Shown here one piece after another: positions 1 through 5,728 of a DNA stretch of 25,084 nt. The stretch's first letter is position 1. Each line of letters begins with the position of its first letter. The DNA is taken from IMG/VR virus record IMGVR_UViG_3300041411_000234, positions 1 to 25,084 of that record. One strand, given 5' to 3'. A program made the translations under genes and the position numbers. The notes under the pieces were generated by a model. That model saw only the letters and a list, made by a program, of their open reading frames with translations. It was not told where the DNA came from and did not search any database. This DNA is from a virus.

Positions 1-696
1 GTAGGTTGGAAGGTTCTCTGCCAAATACTGCATACCTTTATTGGTGATCTTCATTTGCTGGTACGAGCTATCACCACCAGATTTAACACCAACCTTCACG
101 AGCATCAGACCTTTATTGATCGACGTGGCGTAAGGCAGCAGGGTGTTTGCTGGCTGGGAACGGAAGGCCAGCTTGCGATCCACCAACCAATGCCCAAGTT
201 CACGCATGTTGCACTTGAGGACACGAGCAGCAGCTTGAATGCCAAGGCTGCCATCAACCTCCATGTACTTTTCAACGTAGTCAACCTTTGGAGCTTGTTC
301 AATTAGCAGAGCTTCCTTCTGCTCTACGACCAGAGCGAGCTGTTCGCTACGTTCGTACTCAAGAGCCCATGCACGTGCAGCTTCTGCTGGGTTGCTGAAG
401 TTTGGCAGAGCTGCTACAGCTTGCGAAGCAACAACCTCTTCCAGAGCAGTCATCTTGTCGTATACAGCAGCAGAGATTGCTGGAGAGTAGGACATCGCCA
501 TTAGAGTAGCTTCACGTTTTGGGAAGCTGTACATGGCAACCTCCTTATTCTGTGGGGTCAAGTAGGACGCCTTAAATTTTAGGGCTCCTTCTTCACCGAG
601 CACAGACACCACTTTCGACATGAAATTATCATGGCGAAGTCCTACAAATTTCTTACCACCATTCAGTTCAATTTGCATGCGCTCCTTGTTGATCAT
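1..696 (-). CDS. Phage antirepressor, Rha-like N-terminus plus KilAC domain, C-terminus cut by window edge
   Basis: Read leftward from an ATG at 696, this gives 232 residues and is still open at position 1. The N-terminus (MINKERM, then LRHDNFMSKVV and FPKREATLMAMSYSP) is the Rha-type DNA-binding pattern. Roughly residues 130-232 match the KilAC (ANT) domain, including VDYVEKYMEVDGS, QAAARVL and ITNKGMQYLAENL. Proteins with this architecture commonly act as antirepressors or lysis/lysogeny regulators. The start is uncertain. The in-frame residues just upstream (ATSLEIVD) are typical of the family but follow a TAA with no ATG between, while the chosen ATG overlaps the stop of a 35-residue ORF as ATGA. 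The base run 497-623 is repeated at the right edge. Family call is strong; exact start is not. Confidence 0.85.
   Translation of the reverse strand, partial: MINKERMQIELNGGKKFVGLRHDNFMSKVVSVLGEEGALKFKASYLTPQNKEVAMYSFPKREATLMAMSYSPAISAAVYDKMTALEEVVASQAVAALPNFSNPAEAARAWALEYERSEQLALVVEQKEALLIEQAPKVDYVEKYMEVDGSLGIQAAARVLKCNMRELGHWLVDRKLAFRSQPANTLLPYATSINKGLMLVKVGVKSGGDSSYQQMKITNKGMQYLAENLPTY
497..623. repeat. 127-base exact direct repeat, left copy
   Basis: Identical to 24958-25084, the last 127 bases of the window. Upstream of it five further bases match after one mismatch. It lies inside the antirepressor gene. Confidence 0.9.
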
Positions 697-800
697 GTCA
701 ACGATTTCCAGCGATGTGGCTCCTGACGGAGCTTATGCATGGTGTTCTGCGAAACCTGAGTGTTTTGAGTGTTCTGAGTGTTCTGAATAGCTGCGTTCAT
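693..800 (-). CDS. Short upstream ORF (35 aa), Asn/Gln/Thr-repeat peptide overlapping the antirepressor start
   Basis: The reading starts MNAAIQNTQNTQNTQ and ends at a TGA that overlaps the antirepressor ATG by four bases (ATGA), which would allow translational coupling. It may instead be the true N-terminus of the antirepressor thrown out of frame by a one-base indel: the frame downstream of the TAA encodes family-like residues (ATSLEIVD) that lack their own start. No strong ribosome binding site is visible. No function assigned. Confidence 0.4.
   Translation of the reverse strand: MNAAIQNTQNTQNTQVSQNTMHKLRQEPHRWKSLT
758..784. repeat. Three tandem 9-base units inside the short upstream ORF
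   Basis: Units are GAGTGTTTT, GAGTGTTCT and GAGTGTTCT on the plus strand, encoding the NTQ repeats on the minus strand. Because the unit is a multiple of three, copy-number change would keep the frame. Confidence 0.7.
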
Positions 801-1012
801 GTAAGCACATCCCACAGGAGCCTCTATAGCTGCCTCTAAGAGCTTCTATGCTCTCTCCTATACACTGACCTACCTTATGACTTACAGCGACTAACATGCT
901 TTCACAAGAGCTTACATCTTACACTCATGAAACAACTCTACACCTCCTGTATTCACTGACTAAATCACCTAAATTAGTTACACACTTAGTATTGACAAAC
1001 AGCATATATTCA

Positions 1013-1041
1013 TTGACAGAAGTGCATATACATGAGACAAT
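1013..1041 (+). promoter_or_regulatory. Candidate sigma70 promoter reading toward tail operon 1
   Basis: TTGACA (1013-1018), a 17-base spacer, then GACAAT (1036-1041). The -35 is perfect and the -10 matches four of six. It lies in the non-coding stretch 801-1437 and would transcribe a hairpin-rich leader that meets a terminator at 1319 before the first gene. A second TTGACA at 992 has no suitable -10. Confidence 0.5.
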
Positions 1042-1108
1042 AACTTGTAGTAGAGAAGAAACTTTCTAGTACACACTGAGACATTGCTTTACCCTCCTAA
1101 GTGCCCTC

Positions 1109-1234
1109 CCAATCGGGTTTATAGATTGGCTCCCTCATTTAAAGAATTCCATATACTGCTTTATGGAACACTGCCCGTCTGTCTGTGACGCAAACACAAC
1201 AGCGGGCTCCATTCAAGGGTTTGATGAGTCATCA
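1109..1234 (+). ncRNA. Structured leader RNA upstream of tail operon 1
   Basis: This part of the 640-base gene-free stretch 801-1437 holds consecutive inverted repeats: CCAATC/GATTGG (1109-1129), TTCCATA/TATGGAA (1147-1168), GCCCG/CGGGC (1173-1207) and the odd-length dyad TGATGAGTCATCA (1222-1234). With the terminator at 1319 it looks like a cis-acting leader, for example an antitermination or attenuation element, or a short terminated RNA. The rest of 801-1108 shows only the promoter. Mechanism is inferred from structure alone. Confidence 0.45.
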
Positions 1235-1318
1235 GTGAAAGCTGAATTAGATTCATCCTCTTAGCTACACACTCACAACACACGGTCACAACGTGGCACA
1301 TCGCTAGAAATTTATACT

Positions 1319-1345
1319 AAGGGCCAGTATACGACGGCCCTTTTT
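1319..1345 (+). terminator. Rho-independent terminator inside the operon 1 leader
   Basis: Stem AAGGGCC/GGCCCTT with a 10-base loop is followed by TTT. No plus-strand gene precedes it, so it acts on the leader transcript. The terminator at 19587 before operon 2 has the same geometry: 7-bp stem and 10-base loop. Confidence 0.85.
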
Positions 1346-1369
1346 CACATTCGTTTCGCCTACCTGCAC

Positions 1370-1395
1370 ACAACGTGACATCAATCACACCCTCT
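1370..1395. promoter_or_regulatory. Conserved dyad box before operon 1
   Basis: The core GTGACATCAATCAC (1375-1388) is an inverted repeat GTGA-N6-TCAC. The 26-base segment around it recurs at 19659-19684 with three differences, in both cases between a terminator and the first gene. The half-sites resemble CRP/Vfr-type sites, but a phage activator or operator is equally possible. A GATAAT at 1415-1420 could be a following -10 element. Confidence 0.55.
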
Positions 1396-1437
1396 GCACA
1401 CATTACACAATCCTGATAATTAAAAGGAGTCTTTACC

Positions 1438-1578
1438 ATGCCTGTTCGCCGCACTCGTGCCCGTGTTTGTGAGTGCAAATACTGCTCACGCACATTCAAC
1501 ACATTCTCTACACAAACCCTCTGGTGTTCTGGCTCTTGCAGATTGAGAGCATATCGCCAGAAGAAAGCAACTGAGTAA
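1438..1578 (+). CDS. Small zinc-finger protein (46 aa), FCS-like
   Basis: First gene of operon 1, with AAAAGGAG just upstream of the ATG. It is an Arg-rich basic peptide with a C-x2-C pair (CKYC) and, after 13 residues, a WCSGSC pair followed by a basic tail (RLRAYRQKK). That is a treble-clef/FCS-type zinc finger likely to bind nucleic acid. Four other proteins in the window carry the same pattern (9717, 22718, 23399, 23580). Similarity to P2 Ogr, a small zinc-finger late activator, is a loose analogy only. Role unknown. Confidence 0.65.
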   Translation: MPVRRTRARVCECKYCSRTFNTFSTQTLWCSGSCRLRAYRQKKATE

Positions 1579-1596
1579 TCCCGCTACAACCCTCCC

Positions 1597-1616
1597 CTCT
1601 CATACAAGGAATCAAA
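1597..1616 (+). repeat. 20-base leader motif, copy 1
   Basis: CTCTCATACAAGGAATCAAA lies directly before the ATG at 1618 and includes its ribosome binding site (AAGGA). A copy with one difference sits before the gene at 20041. Conservation beyond the binding site suggests a duplicated operon head or a shared translational signal. Confidence 0.7.
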
Positions 1617-1617
1617 C

Positions 1618-1932
1618 ATGAATGTCCATATTGGAAGTCTGACAATTAATGTCATGAACGATACATCCACACATTGCACTTCTGAAAACCTGGCTGAGCA
1701 ATTCGCTATAAACCAGCGAGCCGCTGAAGGCTTGTTCCAGATGGTGAAAGGCACTCTAGATGCACAGTTAGTGCGTGAAGAACGAGCTGAACAAGACAGG
1801 CAACAACGTCTAGCCCTGTCTGCTGCTCTCCAAGAAGCTAAACGTGCTGCATACCATGCACGCATCTTAGATCACATTAAACACAACATGCCTTCTCTCC
1901 ATTGCATGTTCCCTGAAGGAAAATTTAAATGA
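1618..1932 (+). CDS. Hypothetical protein, helical, 104 aa
   Basis: Not recognised. The N-terminal 15 residues look like a beta hairpin (MNVHIGSLTINV), and residues 25-85 are charged and Ala/Gln-rich (REERAEQDRQQRLAL), suggesting a helix or coiled coil. It is preceded by the 20-base leader motif and its TGA overlaps the ATG of the Dit-like gene (ATGA), so the two are probably translationally coupled. Position just before the baseplate genes suggests a structural or assembly accessory, by context only. Confidence 0.6.
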   Translation: MNVHIGSLTINVMNDTSTHCTSENLAEQFAINQRAAEGLFQMVKGTLDAQLVREERAEQDRQQRLALSAALQEAKRAAYHARILDHIKHNMPSLHCMFPEGKFK

Positions 1933-2717
1933 CTATCGCAATCCGCCGTTTTAACGGGGATATTCTATGGTTCGACGCAGTTGAAGGTTTTGGTGAACAA
2001 TACCAAGGTCAAACCAGCAAGCACCCTCTGGGCTCTGGGGCATTCGTCACAGACCATTACGTTATTGAAAACCCACGCTTCTCTCTGAAAGCTGTTCTAT
2101 CTGATGCTGACTTTAACCTTGACCGTCCACAGCTATCCGCAACTACAGAAGAATACGAAGGCTGGCAATCTGTTACTACCAAAAAGCAGTACGTGAATAA
2201 CACGCCAGTTAGTAGCCCTGTGTCGATCAACAGCAGCAAGAACACATTCAAGAGTTTCCTTCCTGAATCTATTTCTCAATTCGCATCCACCAGCATTCCT
2301 GAAGTTGTTGTAACTGAACAGCCTAAAGTAAGGTCTGCTCAAGCCATTAAGATGCAAATGGTGGCAATGCAAGAACAGAAGGAAGTATTTACGCTTGTAG
2401 ACTTCAATGACAGCTACATCCGTAAGAGCTGGGTGAATTGTATTTTCACTGCATTATCTTTCAATGAAGATGCTGACACAGGTGAAGGTGTATTCCCACT
2501 CATGGAGATTGAGCAAATCACTTTCGCAGAAGTTAAAGCTATTAAAGTCCGAATCAAGAATCAGACATCTAACAAAGGACGTCAGCAAACAGACGCTTCA
2601 AAGCGTGCCGCCGTCGCTAGTGATAAACCGGACACCAACCCCACAGATTACGCCTCTCAGTCTGCATCACAACGTGTGAACTCTCAGGGTGCTCAAAGCG
2701 GAGCATCCACGCCATGA
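1929..2717 (+). CDS. Baseplate Dit-like protein
   Basis: 262 residues. The first 70 contain a pattern typical of Dit-like phage tail proteins of small contractile phages: a strand rich in aromatics, KHPLGSGAFVTDHYVIENP, then RFSLKAVLSD. This domain forms the ring linking the tube to the hub. Residues 145-200 carry a second conserved-looking stretch (FTLVDFNDSYIRKSWV), and the last 50 are Ser/Gln/Thr-rich low complexity. It overlaps both neighbours by ATGA and precedes the hub gene, the expected order except that the plug gene normally nearby is missing here and sits at 20808. Call rests on remembered family pattern and context. Confidence 0.65.
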   Translation: MTIAIRRFNGDILWFDAVEGFGEQYQGQTSKHPLGSGAFVTDHYVIENPRFSLKAVLSDADFNLDRPQLSATTEEYEGWQSVTTKKQYVNNTPVSSPVSINSSKNTFKSFLPESISQFASTSIPEVVVTEQPKVRSAQAIKMQMVAMQEQKEVFTLVDFNDSYIRKSWVNCIFTALSFNEDADTGEGVFPLMEIEQITFAEVKAIKVRIKNQTSNKGRQQTDASKRAAVASDKPDTNPTDYASQSASQRVNSQGAQSGASTP

Positions 2718-3637
2718 TGCTTTATGAACGTGCATATGTCCTGACAATTGGAAACTATAAGACAGGGGATGGGATTCAACTTAAGAGCGACGGATGGGAC
2801 GAAGAGTCACAGTCTTTCACTCGCGGCGTCAACATTGCCTTCTCTTTCGCTAAAGACTCTGACAACAGTCGTACAACAAACAGTGCTGAAATCTCTGTAT
2901 TCAACCTCTCTAGGGATCAACGCAAGCTTATTGATGGAGACTTCACAGAACTAACCTTAAGCGTTGGCTATAAAGACACCGGGGCTCAGCTCATGGTGCA
3001 AGGTAATGTAGTTGAAATGTCCCATGAGAAATCTGGCCCTGACTGGATTACAACAATCAAAGTAGGAGAAGCCTACAGCGCCCTTAACCACAGAAAAGTG
3101 AAGGCGTTAGTGTCTGCTGGCAAGACTATCGAAGACTGCATTGATGTTGTCCGTGAAGCGATGGGTGGAGCTATTACCAAAGGCACTTACAGGGGCGATG
3201 GATTGAAGAAGCCTGTTGTCTCTGGAATGTCTCTACACGGAACACCGAAAGAACAGCTCATCCGTCTTTGCAAGGCTAATGACCTTGAATGGAACATTAC
3301 AGGCAACGTCTTAAATATCACCGGTAAGAATCAGCCATCCAGTAAATCTACAGTTAATGCTACGGTGTTGAATGAGGACACTGGACTAATCAATGTTCCT
3401 TACTACACATCTGCCGAAGGAAAGAAGCTACCAAAAGATAAGACTCGTAAACGCGGCGTCAAGTTTGAAGCTCTTTTGAATACTTCTCTAGTTCCCGGCT
3501 CAATCGTCAAACTAGAAGACCCTGACATTAGTGGTTTCTTCCGCGTTAACACATCCCATTTCTCGGGTGCGTATCGTGGAGATACTTGGCAAGTCGAGTG
3601 CTTCTGTTCTGAAGTCAATGCAGAGGAACTAGTCTAA
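2714..3637 (+). CDS. Baseplate hub protein (gpD/gp27-like)
   Basis: 307 residues, starting MMLYERAYVLTIG, overlapping the Dit-like stop (ATGA) and itself overlapped by the spike ATG (TAATG). The beta-rich sequence with FNLSRDQRKLI near residue 65, a central GTPKEQLIRLCKANDLEWNI segment and a C-terminal RGVKFEALLNTSLVPGS is characteristic of phage hub proteins that hold the spike at the tail tip (late control D/gp27 type). Length is in the usual 300-360 range. Position between Dit-like and spike supports the call. Confidence 0.75.
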   Translation: MMLYERAYVLTIGNYKTGDGIQLKSDGWDEESQSFTRGVNIAFSFAKDSDNSRTTNSAEISVFNLSRDQRKLIDGDFTELTLSVGYKDTGAQLMVQGNVVEMSHEKSGPDWITTIKVGEAYSALNHRKVKALVSAGKTIEDCIDVVREAMGGAITKGTYRGDGLKKPVVSGMSLHGTPKEQLIRLCKANDLEWNITGNVLNITGKNQPSSKSTVNATVLNEDTGLINVPYYTSAEGKKLPKDKTRKRGVKFEALLNTSLVPGSIVKLEDPDISGFFRVNTSHFSGAYRGDTWQVECFCSEVNAEELV

Positions 3638-4386
3638 TGCGAGCCCCATCTAGCGAAGACACACTAAATAGTATGATCGATCAGAAGCAAGCACGGATGT
3701 TTACATCTATGCCTGCTGTTATCACAGGCGTTAACTTGGATAGCATGAGCGTTAACGTGCAACCCGCCATTAATGAACTGTATTCTGATGGTGAAGTTGA
3801 AGAGTTTCCAGAAATTCTAAGCGTTCCACTTATCATGCCGGGTAGCCGTAAAGCTCTCGTAAGTTTCCCTGTTGAGGTTGGAGACACAGTAATGCTGATC
3901 TTTGCCCAACGCTCTATGGACAACTTCAAGCTAGGCAACGGACGTCCTACGCAGCCTAACGACTATCGCAAGCACGACATGCAAGATGCTATTGCGATTC
4001 CCGGCCTATTCACTTTCGGTAACAGTGCTAACAAGCCGTCTAGTCGTAAGTGGTCACACAATACGAAAGACGTTGTGATTGTTGCCAACATCGGCGGCAA
4101 TGAAGCTGAGATTCGAATTGCTGAATCTGGCGATATCACAATGAACACTGAGTTCAAAGTGAATGTAAACGCCAAAGACATCAACCTGACCGCAACCAAC
4201 GCTATTGCTATCAAAGCCGCGTCTATGTCTATCGAAGTCCCAACCACTACATGGCTTGGTGATTACTCCCAGACTGGCAACTACGACCTTACAGGCGAAG
4301 CAACATTCAACGGTATTGCGTTCTCTACACACCGTCACACAGGCGTTACACCGGGTAGCGGCACATCCGCTGGCCCTATCGCTTAA
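3637..4386 (+). CDS. Baseplate central spike, Gp138-like OB domain with His-rich apex
   Basis: 249 residues. About residues 20-110 match the N-terminal OB-fold of Gp138-type spikes (MPAVITGVNL, SVNVQPAINELYSDG, PVEVGDTVMLIF). Then comes a repeated beta region that would form the trimeric beta-helix (IRIAESGDITMNTEFKVNVN, DINLTATNAIAIKA). The C-terminus HRHTGVTPGSGTSAGPI is the HxH apex that coordinates a metal at the tip of gpV-like membrane-piercing spikes. The ATG overlaps the hub stop; a later in-frame ATG (MIDQKQ) is a weaker alternative start. One of the surest functional calls in the window. Confidence 0.85.
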   Translation: MRAPSSEDTLNSMIDQKQARMFTSMPAVITGVNLDSMSVNVQPAINELYSDGEVEEFPEILSVPLIMPGSRKALVSFPVEVGDTVMLIFAQRSMDNFKLGNGRPTQPNDYRKHDMQDAIAIPGLFTFGNSANKPSSRKWSHNTKDVVIVANIGGNEAEIRIAESGDITMNTEFKVNVNAKDINLTATNAIAIKAASMSIEVPTTTWLGDYSQTGNYDLTGEATFNGIAFSTHRHTGVTPGSGTSAGPIA

Positions 4387-4398
4387 ACCCTCTTATAC

Positions 4399-4414
4399 GG
4401 GCTCTCACGAGCCC
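4399..4414. other. Intergenic hairpin after the spike gene
   Basis: GGGCTC, loop TCAC, GAGCCC. There is no U-tract, so it is more likely an mRNA processing or stability element than a terminator. The same six-base stem recurs after the gene at 20041 (20562-20578). Confidence 0.55.
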
Positions 4415-4444
4415 ACAACACTATATCCAATACAAGGAACAACA

Positions 4445-4819
4445 ATGATGACTCTACAACCAATCTTTAAAACCACCTCCCCCGAATATCTGACCCTTAT
4501 CCTGCAAACACAAAAAGCGATTAACAAGGCCAAGGAAGAGGTAACAGAAGCAACATCGATCGACTTCAAACAAATCGCATTTGATTATCGCGTGAACGAC
4601 CTTTACAAACTATACCCGAATACCTCACCCGAGTTCCGTGCTCAAATTGTAAAGTCAATGGGTGATGTTGATGCTCTAGGCTATGCCAAGGAGTTTTTCC
4701 GCATCAAGAAGCAGGTTGATATCTTGAAAGCTTATGAAGAGTCCCAGCTGGTAGAAGTGAAAGCTGAGCCTATTGATCGTACACGAGAAATCCTTGAAGC
4801 GAAGTACGGTAAGAAGTAA
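4445..4819 (+). CDS. Hypothetical helical protein, possible tail assembly chaperone
   Basis: 124 residues from tandem ATGs at 4445/4448 (AAGGA upstream). An open frame extends upstream to 4205 but lies inside the spike gene. The sequence is mostly helical and charged (TQKAINKAKEEV, SPEFRAQIVKSMG, YAKEFFRIKKQVDILKAYEESQ). Its stop overlaps the next ATG (TAATG). Two small genes ahead of a tape measure are commonly chaperones made by frameshifting. The next frame is the -1 frame, but no convincing slippery heptamer is visible, so this remains a positional guess. Confidence 0.6.
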   Translation: MMTLQPIFKTTSPEYLTLILQTQKAINKAKEEVTEATSIDFKQIAFDYRVNDLYKLYPNTSPEFRAQIVKSMGDVDALGYAKEFFRIKKQVDILKAYEESQLVEVKAEPIDRTREILEAKYGKK

Positions 4820-5049
4820 TGGCCAAACCAATTTTATCGTTAAAGAAGAACAAACCTGAGATTGAAGCGAAGCCTGAAACAGAAACGAAGCCCCAGATCA
4901 AGCTTGAAGAAATCCCAGCTAATCCTCTTACAGTGATTGAAGTATCTAATTGGGATTACACACCAGAAGAAGACTTCGCTCCGCGTCAACGTAAACGACG
5001 CAAAGATAGAGAAGTTGAGCAATATCGTAAAGAGTCTAAATGGCAATAA
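4819..5049 (+). CDS. Hypothetical small protein, Lys/Glu/Pro-rich, 76 aa
   Basis: Not recognised. The N-terminal 35 residues are Lys, Glu and Pro repeats (EIEAKPETETKPQ), followed by a short ordered-looking segment (PLTVIEVSNWDYTPEEDF) and a very basic end (RQRKRRKDREVEQYRK). It overlaps the previous gene by one base and the next by ten. It could be the second half of a chaperone pair, but that is positional inference. Confidence 0.55.
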   Translation: MAKPILSLKKNKPEIEAKPETETKPQIKLEEIPANPLTVIEVSNWDYTPEEDFAPRQRKRRKDREVEQYRKESKWQ

Positions 5050-5264
5050 CCGTCACCTACGAATCTGAGCCTAGTCACAACACGTTCCAAGATATGAGCC
5101 TTTCCTACTACACCAAGACTTATAACGAAGACCGCCGTGTAATGCAGGCTCGAATCTTTGAGCTTGAAATCCTTCTTTCAAACCAAGCTGAAGCTTTCGA
5201 CCAAGTGCTAGAGCGAATGGAATCTGTTTACACAGATATTATTCGCTCTCTCATTTCTGAATAA
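5040..5264 (+). CDS. Small coiled-coil protein, 74 aa
   Basis: Not recognised as a family. Residues 33-74 form a heptad-like amphipathic helix (ARIFELEILLSNQAEAFDQV, LERMESVYTDIIRSLI). The 56-residue protein at 21155 has a comparable helix (ARVQELADEVSLL, LLEATVQYTTNILEAI) and also precedes an FRYFW-type gene, so the two may be diverged paralogues. Start overlaps the preceding gene by ten bases. Confidence 0.55.
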   Translation: MAITVTYESEPSHNTFQDMSLSYYTKTYNEDRRVMQARIFELEILLSNQAEAFDQVLERMESVYTDIIRSLISE

Positions 5265-5269
5265 TCCTT

Positions 5270-5284
5270 TGTAACGCAGTTACA
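5270..5284. other. Short intergenic hairpin
   Basis: TGTAAC-GCA-GTTACA, a perfect 6-bp stem with a three-base loop just after the stop at 5264, without a U-tract. Confidence 0.45.
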
Positions 5285-5323
5285 GCCCCTCTCTCATATC
5301 CCAATATTCTAGGAGTCACCTTA

Positions 5324-5722
5324 ATGGATATCAATCCAAAGACGCTAGCCTATGCTCAAAGCATTCTAGGCAATCGCACCAGCTACTACATTGGCTACCT
5401 TATTGGTAGTTGCCCAATCAGTAAGCTGATTCAAGACATTCGTAACACAATCAATAGCAAGACTCGCAACCTTGGTCGATTCAGATACTTCTGGATTCTG
5501 ACAGACAAGGGCTTAGCGTTTGCTATCGGTGGTGACGCTGCTTCTGTAGCCGCTGCTAAACAATACCTGAATACAAGTGAAAGGTTTGACTGTGCTACAG
5601 CCTATGAAGGCAAGCATGGCCGCCCAATGGGCAAGGCTCTAATCAAAGCAGTTGAAACCCACGTCACTCTCCCAACTAAAAGAACTTTCGGCGGTTCTCA
5701 AGTCCCGAAAGACAGCGAGTAA
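5324..5722 (+). CDS. FRYFW-type protein 1, hypothetical, just before the tape measure
   Basis: 132 residues, GGAG binding site upstream. Family not recognised. A segment near residue 52 (FRYFWILTDKGLAFAIGGDA) aligns with the 149-residue product at 21679 (FRYFWLNTSIGIVAAFSGDA), and both have a short helix before it and a basic, Gly/Ser-rich tail. This is a clear paralogous pair within the window. Placed six bases before the tape measure, it may assist tail assembly or be a phage-specific accessory. Confidence 0.65.
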   Translation: MDINPKTLAYAQSILGNRTSYYIGYLIGSCPISKLIQDIRNTINSKTRNLGRFRYFWILTDKGLAFAIGGDAASVAAAKQYLNTSERFDCATAYEGKHGRPMGKALIKAVETHVTLPTKRTFGGSQVPKDSE

Positions 5723-5728
5723 TCAACC

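Noticed and set aside
4445-5049. Programmed -1 frameshift making a tail chaperone fusion
   Set aside because: Frames are in the right relation, but no X-XXY-YYZ slippery heptamer or following pseudoknot is evident.
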